Below, piece by piece: positions 34,341-47,760 of a stretch of DNA of 64,000 nt. The stretch comes from Todiramphus chloris collaris. Taxonomy: Eukaryota > Chordata > Aves > Coraciiformes > Alcedinidae. Made by a program: the position numbers and the translations under genes. The notes under the pieces were generated by a model that saw only the letters and a program-made list of their open reading frames with translations, was not told where the DNA came from and made no database searches. Location: NCBI GenBank assembly GCA_025345505.1, contig JANVCC010000018.1, positions 54,021,656 through 54,085,655 on the forward strand, written 5' to 3'. Positions within the stretch are counted from its first letter, which is position 1. Each line of letters begins with the position of its first letter.

Positions 34341-37300
34341 GACATTTCTCATAAGTGCTTATAGAATATTTGATCTAGAAGCCTAATGAGAGGCAAAGTG
34401 TACAGATCTGGCCTCCCACGTGACCCACAAAGTACCATGTAACACTCACCAGGAGATTCAGATCGCGTATTGTGACTCACCTTTCATCGTAATTATTTAC
34501 TGTTTCACCAGTCTTTATGCTTCACAAATTTTTTAGTGGTTTTATGGTTCCTTACAGATCATTCATTAAATATGAAATGTTAGTGGATTTATTAGCATCT
34601 CCTGTGGGTTCCACCCTCCAATTGGTGATTTCCTATGGAGAATTGCATATTGGAGGGAGGACCCAAATGTCTGAGATATGAATGTTTTTTAATAAGCTCA
34701 TGGATACATAGCTGTATAATTGTCTATTTTATTAATTGTATTAAATTACTATTTTATTCATAGAATATGAGGACCTAAATGGTATACAGTTTGAAGGTAC
34801 CTTAGGAAGAGTTGTTCACCAGAAGAATTTTCCGCAGAAACATGAGTCATATTAACTTTGTAATATCAAAGATCCTTAAGTATCTCAAACTTCAAAAGGT
34901 TTTGCTTTTTTCTTTGGGTAAAAAAGAAAGCCATCTTCCATTTAAAGTTTAATATTGATTAAAAAAAAAAAATTAAATCAAGAAATTAAAACAAAATATT
35001 GTTTTGGGTCAACTACATTATTTCAGTCATACAAAATGTAACCTCTGAGAGCAGGTTTATTTTAGTCTGTGCTGTAATTTTGCTTTGTGAAGCAGCCAAG
35101 ACTTCGTCGGTCTATCCTCTCCCTGCCAACACTGTAATTTGGATACTGAACTGCATTAAAAATTACCCACTTGTACCTGAAGGAGTCTAGTGCTTTAAAT
35201 TAATTAGACAGGTGTCATTTGCTATTCCTCTCATTCTCCATTTTTACTTCAGATGTCAATAAGGAGGCCATTTTACAACCTTTGCCACTAACCTCCTTCT
35301 AATTAATTCTTCACCTGTTAGTCTCATTCTTCCCTGCAGCTGACTTCTTTTCTTTTCTTTATTATTTTTTTTTCCTCCCAAAAATCCAATTTTATTTTTC
35401 TTTTCACTGCATCTTTATTCCTCAGCTCTGCTCTATAACTCTGGACTGTATTTTGAAGTTTCAGATGCCTCAGGGAACCACATGCAGATTATGTTGATAG
35501 GAGAGAAAGAAAACAATGAATTTGCAAAACATAGTTTCTAGTTTTGAGTTATCTCGATTTCCCCAAGTTGTGAAACATGAGGGAGGAGTAGGATGCATTT
35601 TAAATTCTGAGCTAGTGTTGAAGAGAAATCTAGGGCTGACGTCACTGTCTCAGTATCCTTCTTACAATTTTCAGCACAGTTAAATTGTTCCCACACTTGT
35701 TCTGCAGACTTTTATAATTATCAAAAACATGTGAGTATTTTTACTTTAGTGCCTCTGATAATTTTACCTAGATACTTCTCACAAAAATAATTTTCATGTC
35801 AAAGGTACCCTGAAAAGTTCTTCTATCTGCTTCATCTTCAACTTCCATATTCATTACAGGCAACATAAATTAGCAGAATATCTATATCATATATATATTA
35901 ATAAAGTACACTTCCCTGGTTTAGGCGCTCTTTGCAAAGCACTGTTACTTGGTTTTGTGTTTACACACAAATGTAGGGATCCATTTAAAAGAACTGAAGA
36001 TTACATACATTCTGTACCCTTTTCTTCCTCCAGTACAAACTCAACACAGAGTCTTTTGTATCAAGTATCCCATGTAACAAATGGGGAACTTATTAACAGG
36101 AATAAGCCGAAAGAAAGGAGATTAATTCTCCACTGAGTGCAGAGACAAACTCTAAGTGTTGAGAAAAAGAAATCAGTATTTGTAGGGCTTAAGTGGAAAT
36201 GAGGTTTTCTTGAAAGTGAGGGATTTAATGGTGTATTTAATTTCTTTGTCAAATTATTCAACATTTAAAAAAAAAACAAAAACAAACCTCCAAACACGTG
36301 AAATGGCTTAGATAAAGATGGAGGAGATAAAAGTTTGACTTAAAAAAAATTGTTTGTCTCATAATCTCTTATTTACACTGCATTTGATCAGTGAGCAAAA
36401 AGTCTATCTGTCCTCAAATTGTGTGGCCATTTATAAGAATATATGTCCTTTGGAGATATTTTCATGTCATATCTGGAAAGGTATATTCCCTTAGTATGAA
36501 TTTAAGGAATCTAGGAGTAACATGACCCTGTGGCAGTAAATAATTCTGCCACCTGGAATAGAATGGAATTTCTGATGTCTGGTTTTTCATCTCTGCTACT
36601 AGTGTTTCAATATAATATTTTTTTAGACTATAATGAATATGATAATATGGTCTTGGTTTATTTATGCAGTACACTGCTGTGTAGTGAAGAAAGCCACCTT
36701 TTTTGTATTATTAATCAAATTCCAGGCTGATGCTAGTACAGCACTCAACTGCTACACATCACATTTGTACAGAATTGAGATGCTTTTATAGCTATAAACA
36801 ATCTCTTCCAAAATTTCAGACTAAAAAAATCGTGTGGGTTGTTTTGGTTTGGTTTGGTTTTTTCCCCTGGAAGGTGCAGGTATTATGCTACCAAAACTGT
36901 AGGCAAGAGATGCCAGGTCAATGCAGAATGGATGTTACAGGAATTATCCCCAAGGTACTCACAGTAAAGAGGGAATAGTTGAACAAAACAGCATGATCAT
37001 GAGTATTTTCAGACCAGCTGAAGCAATGCACAAGATGGAGAAGCTTATTCTCAGCTAAGAATGTAATTAGCTTTTAAGTTTAGTGTTTATGTTCCAGGGA
37101 TTTTCTTTCTACTGTGTACTATGCTTTTAGAAATTAAGTTCTTGCTATAATTGCCTGGGGGAGAAGCCCTGTACTGGATATATATGTATTGGAGTTTTCA
37201 AGGTTGGGCAAGGGAAAAGAAGGCAAGAAACGCATGATCTTTTAAAAGAACACTATACATCACATAATATAACCCCACTGTGCACAGTGGAGTGTGAACA

Positions 37301-37611
37301 GTCTTGTTTTTAAGATGAGGATTTGGCAATAAGTCATCAGTCTTCTCAAAAATATATCAAACCAAAAGTTACAATTAATACTTTGAGATGATGGATATCT
37401 AAAGAGTGAACTCTGTTACACATTATGGCACCGATTAGGGATTGTCTAGGAATGACTCATGACTGTGCAAAGGCTGGTGAGAGGAAAGTAGTCAGCTTCT
37501 TTGAGGGTGGATACTATTAAAAAAAAAAAAAAAAAATATATATACAAACAAGAGGAGAAGAAAAGGACATACAAGGAAAATTAATAGTTCTGTGGTGTTT
37601 CATGGTATTTC
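34341..37611. other. Non-coding stretch, nothing recognised
   Basis: AT-rich DNA with A-rich patches near 34961-34973 and 36266-36290, a short TA repeat near 35887-35900 and an A run with TA repeat at 37519-37544. No coding sequence is recognised. Confidence 0.5.
37519..37544. repeat. Poly-A run followed by (TA)n
   Basis: Eighteen As then four TA units. A simple repeat. Confidence 0.85.
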
Positions 37612-37985
37612 AGCTGGACTGCAAAGCAGCTAGGCAGAGAAGAATGGCAGGGTTCTGATGTTGACCATGAGCCAGCAATGTGCCTTCACAGCAAAGAAGG
37701 CCAATAGCCTCCTAGGCAGCATTAGGAAAAGCATCACCAGCAGGCTGAGGGCAGTGATCTTTCCCCTCTGCTCAGCACTGAAGAGATACATCTCGAGTGC
37801 TGGGTCCAGTTCTGGGCTTCCCAGTAAAAGAGACACACACATACTGGAGAGAACCCAGCAAAATACCACAAGAGTTATTAAGGGCTTGAATTGTCTGAAG
37901 TTGTCAAGAGAGGCTGGGAGAGCTGAGTTTGTTTACCCTGGAGAAGGGAAGGTTTGCGGTAATCTAATTAAGATCAGGGTGGTGT
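37612..37985 (+). mobile_element. CR1 LINE internal fragment, copy 6
   Basis: A diverged piece of the CR1 C-terminal coding region. The plus-strand translation contains MSQQCAFTAKKANSLLGSIRKSITSRLRAV split into recognisable words (MSQQCA, AKKAN, SRLRAV), followed by a degenerate [14 protein letters not shown] region and an EGKVCGNLI remnant. No tail is present at the right end, so it is truncated at both ends. It is old and non-coding. Confidence 0.85.
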
Positions 37986-38574
37986 AGTTTGACTGTTACT
38001 CTACAGGCAGCGTAAAATCCTTCTCTTTAGACATTGTAAGAACTTTTCTTTTTTTGGCGCATCTTTCTCTTCTGAGAGATGAACTAGGCTTCCTTTTCTA
38101 TTCTTTACTGATGGGATCCTGGGTAAAGAATTCTCTATCTTTTATCATCAATAAAGCAGCATGTGCAGTTAATTAAGCTTGCATTTGTTAGCAGGGGTTC
38201 TGTAAGGAGAGGAAGGCAGGGGAATAGATAACATGTGAAAAGTATAAAAAGTCACACTTCTTTCCAGAAGTTTAGAAGGAAGCAATTTTCTTGACTTTTG
38301 CTTCCCAACTTGTAACAGAAATAAGTTATCTGTGAAAAACCATGAAAAACAGATTTATATTCTTTGCACCCTGAAGAGAAAACTAGTTTTTTGTAGAAGA
38401 CTGAACTATCCTCAGACTATGAAATGGAGTTTATGTGGAACTAGTCATGTGATTAAATGGAGGCATGTGAGGGACAGACACATTGGTTGTCACTGATCTT
38501 AAGTGTGGCATTGTATAGTAGGCAATGCTTTTACAATGCTCTTCTGCAAGGCACTGTGTGGTTCCTGTGTGGAG
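37986..38574. other. Non-coding spacer
   Basis: No gene or family is recognised in the 590 bases between the CR1 fragment and the LTR pieces. Confidence 0.5.
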
Positions 38575-38826
38575 GGTTATGGTTTAACCCCAGTCAGTAA
38601 CTAAAGCACTCAGTTGCTCGCTCACTACCCCCAGGAAGGATGGGGGAGAAAATCAGAAGACTGAAAATGAGAAGAGTTGTGACTTAAGATAAAACCAGTT
38701 TAATACATAAAGGAAAAGCCTTGCGTGCAAAGCAAAGCAAGGTATTCATTAATACTTCCCATCAGCAGGCAGGTGTTCAGCAACCTCCAGGAAAACAGGG
38801 CTCCATCGCATATAATGGTTACTTGG
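38575..38826 (-). mobile_element. ERVL-like LTR, 3' half (reverse orientation)
   Basis: The plus strand reads GGTTATGGTTTAACCCCAGT, the complement of the well-known ERVL-like LTR 3' end. GTTGCTCGCTCACTACCCCC, GGATGGGGGAGAAAATCAGA and CAGTTTAATACATAAAGGAA follow in the expected order. It continues to ATAATGGTTACTTGG, about the middle of such LTRs, and then stops where the opposite-orientation piece begins. Confidence 0.8.
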
Positions 38827-39135
38827 TGTGCTTGTTTTGGCTGGTATGGAGTTAAATGTCTTCATAGTACCTTGTAGGGTATTGTGCTTTGAATTTGTGA
38901 TGGATACAGTGTTGACAACAGAGAAATGTTTTATCTATTGCTAAGCAGTGCTTGCACAGAGTCAAGGCCTTTTCTGCTTCTCACCCTACCGGTAAGGAGA
39001 CTGGGGATGCACAAAAAGTTGGGAATGGACAGCCAAGACAGCTGTCTCCAACTTAGCAAAAGGGATACTCCATGCCATATGATGTCATGATCAGCAATAT
39101 GAAGCTGGGGAAAGAAGAAACAGCAGCCAACTTCC
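38827..39135 (+). mobile_element. ERVL-like LTR, 5' half (forward orientation)
   Basis: Starts TGTGCTTGTTTTGGCTGGTA, matching the 5' end of the same LTR type, and continues through GCTAAGCAGTGCTTGCACAG, GTCAAGGCCTTTTCTGCTTC and CATGCCATATGATGTCATGA to about GAAGCTGGGGAAAGAAGAAA. It therefore covers roughly the half missing from 38575-38826, but in the opposite orientation. The right boundary is approximate. Confidence 0.75.
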
Positions 39136-42100
39136 CACATCCCTCTCCCAACAACAACAGGAGCTTTGCTCCATCTCCCCTATACAGAAGAACAAGGATG
39201 CATTCTTCTGAAACAGTGTAATGTGCACACACTTGTTCTTAGAGGGGAGGGTGGCAGGTCACATACGTGGTTCACTGATGTTAGTCGCCTTGCTTAATGC
39301 ACTGTTGGAAATTGCACTGATATGAAGGCAGTACAAGTAAGACCTAATATAAAATAAATGACCACAATCTTAGGATGACAGTCCTTTCTAGTGCCTAAGC
39401 CTATTTCCTGACAAAACATAGCAAAACTTCAAGCATTTACTCAGAAACTTTGAGTCTTGAAGCTTAGCTGTAATTGTTAAAATAATGAGAGAAAGGTGAA
39501 GAAAATAGCACTGAAGTGCTGCACTGCACTTTGGAGAGAGCCTGAAGTAGTTTGCTGCAACTTTGGAGGCAAGAGGCTTGAAAATCAACTTCATATTTTT
39601 TGTGGTTCAGATAGAAGCCACTTGAGACACACTTTCAAAAAAGCACAAAAGCAGAAGCTGTTGTCAGTCCCAAGCTTTCTCTTTCCTCTGTATTAGCTGC
39701 TGAGGAAACAGGATGTGCTCTGTGTGGTAGAGGAAAGTCCTTAGAGCACCTTGATGCATGTTCAAAGCTACATAGAAATGGGGGGACTCTTACGCAAATA
39801 AGCAGAAAAAAAACCAACAAACCAACAATAGAAAAAGCAGCTCACTTATGCAGTGGTAGGCCTGATGTTTCCCTTATACATAGAAAAGTTTTTGAGCTGG
39901 GTTTGCTACTATTATTATTTAGCTACAGGCAACTTAATGTCTTTTTGATCCCACAGTTTTAGTGTTAAGAACCAAATGAGGTTTATATCCAACATCTTTA
40001 TGGCTGGGAGGAAGATACTTCAGTTTAGTCTGCAGGGAAAATATCTTAAAAGTTTTCCTTGTAGTTCAACAGTTTTTAGTGTAGTTGCTTTGAAGTCTCA
40101 TCAGCTATTTAAATCCTTGTCCACTTCTGGGTGAAGGCATAATTAACATCATTTGATCCACAGCCTTTTTAAGCAGTGCAGTCTTTCTGTCACTGAGGTC
40201 AAATACTTGCTTTAAAAACATAAATTTTTCTAAGACTATGAAACAAAATTATAGCATGTTTAGATATAACTTTCATTTGTTTTGAAGTTTTTACTAGCAC
40301 CTAGATCATTCTTTCTTTTAAAATACTAATATTGAAATCCCAAACTAGAAGACTTCATTGAACTAGTTACAGTCTATACTAAGGCTAAGAAATAGTTTCT
40401 TGCCTGTAAAACTCAGTCTAAATGGAGAAAATGGAAGCAGAAAGACAGTATCAGATGTATTTTTAAGACAGGATATTGTGACTTGCCTGAAGCCAAGCTA
40501 ACAATTTAATTTTTTCATATTCAGAATCACAGTACTATTTTAATTCCTTTCCTTTTCTGCATTAAAACAAAATCAGTCTGATGAAGAAACATGGTCGTTA
40601 TTAAAATCACAATGTTCAAGTCCAATTTTTTTTTTAAAGGCTTTTAAAATTATTATTCTTAATTAGAAACTTAATCTTTGTCTTTTAAGTTTTCCAGAAT
40701 GACCAAAGACCATATAGGCAAAGAGTCAACTGTTGTACTCTGCCATTCTTCTTTATTCATCTTGTTATCTAGTAGAATCTCTAGCTGGGATTCATGTTTG
40801 ATGTCTGCAAAGCTGAACAGATAAAAATAGGATTCCAAAAGCCCCCAAATGTGTGCATATAACCTAAACTATCCAATAAGAAGCACTATAGATGAGTCTG
40901 GCTTAGGACTTGCCCTTTCTAGGTCTTAGATACCCAGTTGTTGGGCATAGTATCTGGGATTCATAAGCCAGTATATTTAAGTGCTTCTGTCCTTAAGACA
41001 GAAGGAGCAGGCTACATCTTCTTGCTAAAAATAGGTTCAAGTCTTTAGGCAGAAAGGTCATTCCTATTCCTTTTCTTGGATCAAGAAAAAAACCAAAAAA
41101 CAAACAAATATTATTCAGGCACAGTGGATCTGTTCTAATAGGTAGGTCTGAGTTCATCTTACTCCAGAATACTTTCTTCCTTGACTTTAATACATTCTGT
41201 AGGAAAGGTAGGACTTGATGAGACCTTCTTGGCCTTGGATCACCTATGTTCTTAGTCACTGCTTTATTTTCTGAGCTCTGGGAAAAAATGGAGTGGAGCT
41301 GGTCCTTGAACAGGTGCAGTAACAACACCTGATGGGGCACAGAGAACTGTTGGAACTGAACATCTCTGTTTAGGACTCAAATCTTACTATTTAAGCACTT
41401 TCTTTTCATGCAGTATGTGACAGGAATTTGCTTTGCCTCTGTCAATGCAAATATAAGTATTGGATTTTGGCACTGTTTATTACAGGTCCTTCAAAGCCAG
41501 TGATTTCACCTGAGAAGTCTCTGAACAACAAAATAAACTGTGAGCTTCCTAAGGTAAATTGTACTGATTCCTGTGAAATATCTTTGGTCTGTCAGACTTT
41601 TCAGCTCTTGGAATTTCTAATTGCAAAGCAGATGAGGCAAAGTGCTGCTGGTCAACCTGTATAATGTAACAGACTTAAAAATGTATGGCAAAGAAGATTC
41701 TTCCCCATTTTCTGTGGCAGCTCATTGTGGGATTTCTGTGGCTTGGTTGCTGTTGGCAGTGTGGTTGCTCCTCCTGGGGCTGTATGTGATTTGGAGGGTG
41801 GGAGAGTAGGGGTGGAGTGCTGAGAAGTCCAGGTTCCATTACTGCTATCAGTAGTATCTCACCACGGTCAAGCAACTTCAGCTTTCTGTTCCACTGCCCC
41901 ATCTACAGAACAGATACATGGAATGTCTGTTAAAGCTCTTGGGATTTAATGTTTACAAAGACACAGAAATGTATAGTTGATATACACTTGGGATTTGGAT
42001 TATATCATTTTCCTCCTTCCCCTATTAAAAAAAAAAAAAAAAAATACAAGGAAGGCTCAGTAAGCTTTCTTTCAATAGAAAAAATGCCTCCAATTTATGT

Positions 42101-45100
42101 CAGCAACAATTGCTAATTTTAAAAAGCTTTTTATTATTTTCTTGATTGTCTAATGAAAACTGATTCTGAAACAGAGGACACAACCCTGTTTGATCTTTTT
42201 GCCATTTACACAGCAACAGATGCTGAACATCTCCTTTCTGATGTGGAAGAAGGTGAGATCATTCTGGTACCAAAATAAGAAGTAAATCAGCCCTTTACTC
42301 ACAGAGTTATCACTCTTCTTATTCCCTGTCCACTCTTACACATACTCTGAACCTCTATCCAGCACACACAGAGAGCAGGACACTGGTATTCAGGCCCCAT
42401 TTTACTATTGACACTCCTGTTCCTCATGAACCTTCTGGTATCAAAGCAGTTTTGCTCTGCTGTTGACTCTGTACAGGAATACTCCTGACTTTTTGCCCTT
42501 GCAGTCAGTGTGGTGACTACATGTGAATGTCAATTAAGATTAGCCATGGACGTTTTGACTGAGGGGATTTCAGAGTAGAATTGGGTCAAATATAGCTGAT
42601 AGGTTATATAATCACACTTCTTATTAAATTCTGAAATTTGGATGTGTAGAACCATTCCTTTTCACCTTTCATCAATGCATTTTCATTCACACTTGAAAGA
42701 CATGTCCTTTTTTGGAAAAGCAGATCAGCAGCAACTACTTCCAAATCCATCAGTAGAATTCTTAATCTCTTAGAAGATTTATCACCGTAATGCAAAAAAA
42801 ACCAAAACAAAACCACAACACAACAATAAAAAGAATCCACAAAGAAAATGTTGTGGAAATGAGGATGCTTCTGCCTTTCTTCACCAACCCCCATCAGCTA
42901 GAGAAAGAAAATGAGAAGATGTGTGTGCTGAGAGTGATGATAAGACTGAAAGGAACACCTGCTCACAGTTCTGCTTAGTTCAGATGCTTCCTTAAGGTGA
43001 GGCTGCTTTCTGAATTTCAGCTGTTAGATTTTCTGAATTAAGTGGGAAAATTACAGTTGTATCAAGCAGGAAAGCACAGTGACAGATGGTAAACTGGATG
43101 AGCAAATGGCCGAGAAAACGAGGAAGGAGAGTTCCCCATCTATAAACTATAACACCTGCAGAAGCAGTAGGGTGCAGACCTGATGCTTGTGCTGTATATG
43201 GTAACTCCTGTATCAAGCCAGTGGATTTGCACAAGGGGCCTGCTGTTATCCACTGGGGCCACAACCAAAACAGCTTTAGTGTTTTCTTTTTCATTTGCTG
43301 AAGCTTAGTCAGCTTTGCCCCAGGAGTCTATGACGACCCACTTACACATTTCCATCCCAAATTATTTTGTGATACATTACTTCCAGTTTTAAATAATACA
43401 TAGGTGAAATCTGTTTGTTTTCTTGTGTTTCTGGTGTGATGGGGATTTTCCTGATAAAATGGGAAACAGTGTCAAAACAAATTAATGTGACTGTCTCTCT
43501 GGCCTCCACTCTCTTATGTTAAGAGTATGATGTGTGGGGAAGGGAGGAGAAGGCAAATATTTCATTAGACATTATAGGAAAAGAAGGGTATGGTAAACAA
43601 TAAACTAATAAAAATGGAATAGTTCAACTAATGCAACACACAGTAACTCAGACAAAAATATCTGCTGAAATATTCATGAGGAAGAGAAGTCTCCAAAAAG
43701 AATATGCTGGGTGAAATGAAGGGAGCAGAAAGAGATGTGTGAGGGGAATTCAGAGGATATGCATGGTCTGGCACTAAACACAGGGAAGATTTCATTAAAG
43801 GGAAGCAAGTAAGAAAAATAAAATGAAGATTGAGCAAAGGGAGCTTTTTCATGAAAAGGTGATGCTAATCATTACCAGATAACGGGACTTGATCTTGATG
43901 GGAGCCCTTTAGAGCTGCTGGAGAAACTTGTGTATGCCAGTTCTTAGCAACTAGGTGTAAAGGTGAGAGAGGTTAGGGACAAGCCTACTTTCAAGAGGGG
44001 AAAAGCTCCTTAATAATGGAAATAAATTAACACATCCCACAGAGACGTGATTTCTTGATTTTAACTGGAGTTAAGTGATGGTGCCTGTGAAGGGTTTTGG
44101 TGATAACTCAGCCTTGTTTATAGGCTGCTTGTGACACACAATTCTGAAGCAGTGTATTTTCATTGCATGCTTTCTGTCATGTACTCTCCTGTGAAAAGAT
44201 GCATTATGAGGGAATTTTCAGTTTGGAGTTAATGAGTAAGGAATTCACTTTGAGAAAGTATAATTTTGCTCATGCTAAGAAAGAAGCTCCTGAAAGAACA
44301 CAGTAATGCCAGAAAAAGCTATTTTTATAATTGGGAAATCTCATTTGAGAGGTAAATTCATTCCAGGCTACTACCGCACTATAATACACAAAGCACGTAT
44401 GGAAGTGATTATATTTTAATCTTTGGCCTTGATGGGGGTCTGCTTCCTACAGCCTTTTGGTTTAAATTCTAGGTTGAAAAACATACAGGCTCCCTGTAGA
44501 GTGACATTTATGTTCTTGTTTAACTTCTTGTCCTTGAGGCTGGCAGCTTGGGTAATACTGCTTCTGGAAACCTGACATCACACTGAGAAAAATCTGACTC
44601 TTGCCCTAGGAACAGAGAGGAAACATGAGTCTCTGTACACAACAGTGTTTTGACTGCTGCTGCAGTTACAAATTAGAGAAGCAGCAAACTCTGTATTATC
44701 TATGCTTCAGTGGTTGGTTTGATGATTCCCTCCCCGTGGGGTCATGTTAGTTATACCTGGTTTTGTAATATATAAGTATCATGGCTAGCACATACTCATA
44801 GGGTCTTTAGGCTGTTCCTTGGGGAAATAGACCCTGTGATTTAAGGAGACATTCAGCAAATGAGGACTGAGGCACAGTTCTCATCAATTTTGAGATTACA
44901 GCAATTTCTCATATGTATGGATGCTGAGGTACAGAATGGGTAAATGATTTGTTCAAGATAATCCATGTATTTTCAAGCACTCAGACAGAAATCACTTCTA
45001 AAAATAGCATTGTACCAGAGATATTGACCACGGCTCTGATAAAAGAAAGCCCCTAGATGTGACCTTTTATCAGGAGAGAAAAGTCCACAGGATGTCACTG

Positions 45101-45465
45101 GCACATCATTATGAGAAAACAGAGAAAGAGACAAGAATTCAGGTGTGTCAGGTTTTGGGCTTCTGATGGTACAGAAAACTACACTTATGTTTTTAATCTG
45201 AAATGGTATAGACAGTGCTGGATGCAGAGATACTCTACACATTAGGATCTACATAGTTAAGCTGAAGGGCAGCATCAGGAAAAAAATGAATAACTTGGCT
45301 GTTGGTTTACTGGGTGTCAATTAATGACAGAAACAAGAAGAGATTTATTTTTAGCGCCAATGTCCTTTACCCTAGACTAAGATTTCTTCTCCTTTTTGTA
45401 GGAAAAGAAAATACAGTTGTACTGTGTCTTTTGGAGATGTTTGGACTACACAGACTTTATAATTA
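39136..45465. other. Non-coding stretch, nothing recognised
   Basis: AT-rich sequence with an 18-base A run at 42027-42044 and an AAAC/CAACA-rich patch near 42793-42830. Short frames on both strands show no domain or gene context. Confidence 0.5.
42027..42044. repeat. Poly-A homopolymer (18 bp)
   Basis: Pure A run between pyrimidine-rich sequence and TACAAGG, with no element attached. Confidence 0.85.
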
Positions 45466-45500
45466 TGTTGGTCTAGATGATCATTACAGATCTCTTTCAA
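45466..45500 (+). mobile_element. CR1 LINE 3' terminus scrap
   Basis: TGTTGGTCTAGATGATCATT and the following CTCTTTCAAC match the last part of the CR1 3' UTR, which normally leads straight into the ATTCTATG tail. Here it leads into the ATTCT microsatellite. Similarity further upstream is too weak to call. Confidence 0.65.
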
Positions 45501-45608
45501 CTATTCTATTCTATTCTATTCTATTCTATTCTATTCTATTCTATTCTNNNNNNNNNNCTATTCTATTCTATTCTATTCTATTCTATTCTATTCTATTCTA
45601 TTCTATTC
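45501..45608 (+). repeat. (ATTCT)n pentanucleotide microsatellite with N gap
   Basis: Perfect CTATT/ATTCT units run 45501-45547 and 45558-45608 with ten Ns between. Because the unit is 5 bases, reading frames stay open for long stretches and produce repetitive FYSIL-type translations. These are not genes. True repeat length is unknown because of the gap. Confidence 0.97.
45548..45557. other. Assembly gap (10 N)
   Basis: Ten consecutive Ns inside the microsatellite, evidently where the repeat could not be resolved. The number of Ns may be a placeholder. Confidence 0.99.
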
Positions 45609-46129
45609 CTATCTGTTCATTGCAACAGTTTAAACAAGCACCAAATATGTATGTTCAGCAACTCCTCGTGTTTATTCTGTCTCTGAATACCGAGTGTCTT
45701 TGAAATCTGAAAATACTAGCCACACAAAAATCTTTTTTTAAGATCTTTACCTTCTAGCTGCTTGTGAGTATCTCTAAATAATGAAGTGATTGCAATGATG
45801 ACTGAAAAACCAGATAGTAACCCATCTACAGAGGAAGAGACATGTAAAGACAGAAACATAGAGTTTTGAACTGAAATTATCCTTCTTATTCATAAGGAGA
45901 CAATGTTCATAATCCTAAATTGTGGAAAAAAACCAGGCGGTTCCTGCCACATTGGGAGTCAAGTGGTGAATAGTTAGTGACACCTAGTAAAGGCAGGGTT
46001 GGTTTAAAGATTTAGGCAGCTTACTGTCTTTTTTTCAGTGGTTTTCTTGAGAAAAAGAAGGAGATCAATTTAAGTAATGGAAATACAGAAAATGGGAAAA
46101 AAGGAAAAAAGAATATCTATTGAAGCAGA

Positions 46130-46200
46130 GGCAAAAAAACCCCAACCAACCAGAAAAAAAAAAAAAAACTAACAAAAAAAAAAAAAAAACCCAAAAAACC
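46130..46200. repeat. A-rich low-complexity tract
   Basis: Several A runs broken by CCC, CTAAC and similar words. Low complexity. Confidence 0.85.
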
Positions 46201-47743
46201 CAACAGAACCTAAAAAGTCATTTAGGATAAAGAAATTAATACTTGAATTATATCAAGATTTGACTGGAAACCATAAATTTTTTTTCTCGTTTTTCATTTG
46301 GTCTAACTTAAGAAAATCCTTAACAGAATTATTTCTGCTCATCATAAAACACTGAAGAACGACAGTTTGACCAAGTCCTGCTCTGTCTTTTATTTAATTA
46401 TGTCTGATCAGCATTGTGTAACTGAATAAATGTATAAACGATACAACCAGCTACATCATCTCAGCTTTTGACAGTGCCTCTTGAAGATAACAAGCAGTTC
46501 CTTGCATTACTGACTATGATTCTCTGTAGTGAGATAGGACAGTTAAGTTGAGTAAAACCAATGCAGATGAATGCTGATGGTTGTGCTGCTGAGAGCAATA
46601 GAATCACATCCCACCTGCACCATTCAAAAAGGTCAAGCCACAAGGACACTTCTCTCTTCTCATGAAATTTACAGGGAAATCTTCTTCTGCTGTGAGTGCA
46701 CGGCAGAAAGTCTTCCCTTTCTTTCTTGTCCTTTTGGCCTTTTTTGCAGTGGTGGTTTGAAAAGAAGGTGCTCAAGTGTGCCTGACAGCTAGCCTGAAAT
46801 AAGGGAAACATTGCTTCTGAATGGTATTCAGTGACCCCGATTCAGCACACCCTTTTTTGTCTGCCAAATCTTTCAGGTGTGATTCTAGCTTTGAAGAAGC
46901 TGCAGCAAAAATAGCGTTGTGACTTCCTGTATCTATTATTTCTAAAGAATTTTCAAATCAGATTCAGAACTGTATGAAGTATAGTGGCTTTGCATTTTGA
47001 TCTTTATATATGTCTTCAAGCTGCCAGTCTTATTTATTCAGCCTAGATCCTGAATGGCTGTCCAGGTTCTTTCTGATTCATGTGTTATCAATAGAAAGAT
47101 TTTGCTGGTGTAAGTTGTCATTAAACATTGGTTATCATTAAATAACCAAAGTTGAATATAATCTGTTAATTTCACCATTTATTCCTGTAGCCGTGCCTGC
47201 TTTCCCAAATCAGCACAGAAAATGAAACAGAAAAAAATGCATAGAGAATGTTTCTCTTTAGCCCCTCTTCTCCATAATATAAATTAACAACCATGGAAAA
47301 AGTCTGTGTGCTGTGTCTAACTCTCCTTTCTCTTCTGGGTCTTCATTATATCTGCTGCATCATTGTCCTCTGCCTGCCAGCCCCATATCTGTGTCACTGG
47401 ACATTCCTCTGCCACATCAAAGTGCAGAGTTTTTAGGAAGCAGCCACTGTTCATCTGGCAGCTGTGTCCAAACAGATGAAGCTTCCTTGTTCCTTGTACA
47501 TCAAGGACTACCTCTTCAGCTTATTCTTCTCTTGATTGTCGTCTTCCTGACATGCTTTTACCAATTAACTGCAAGCAATTTTCTGTAACAGTTTATTTCA
47601 AAGGCCGTAAGTCTTCATATGTCAGTCTTGTTGGAGCTCAGCCACAAGGCTACATAAAGCACATCTGGTAATACATGCCTCATTACCAGACAGCATCTCA
47701 ACCTGTGGGGATTCCCTTTTTTTCTTGTTGTTGTTTTGTTTTC

Positions 47744-47760
47744 TTTTTTTTTTTTTTTTT
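47744..47760. repeat. Poly-T homopolymer (17 bp)
   Basis: T run preceded by TTGTTGTTGTTTTG-like simple sequence. Confidence 0.85.

Noticed and set aside
34755..34815. CATAGAATATGAGGACCTAA as a possible reverse CR1 tail
   Set aside because: Only the first few bases fit. The match to the CR1 3' UTR is lost immediately after.
45302..45703. 133-codon open frame rich in FYSIL repeats
   Set aside because: It is the translation of the ATTCT microsatellite through an N gap. A 5-base unit with no stop in a given frame stays open without coding pressure.
46461..46811. 116-codon minus-strand frame
   Set aside because: No motif is present, and a competing frame occupies the other strand. It is probably chance.
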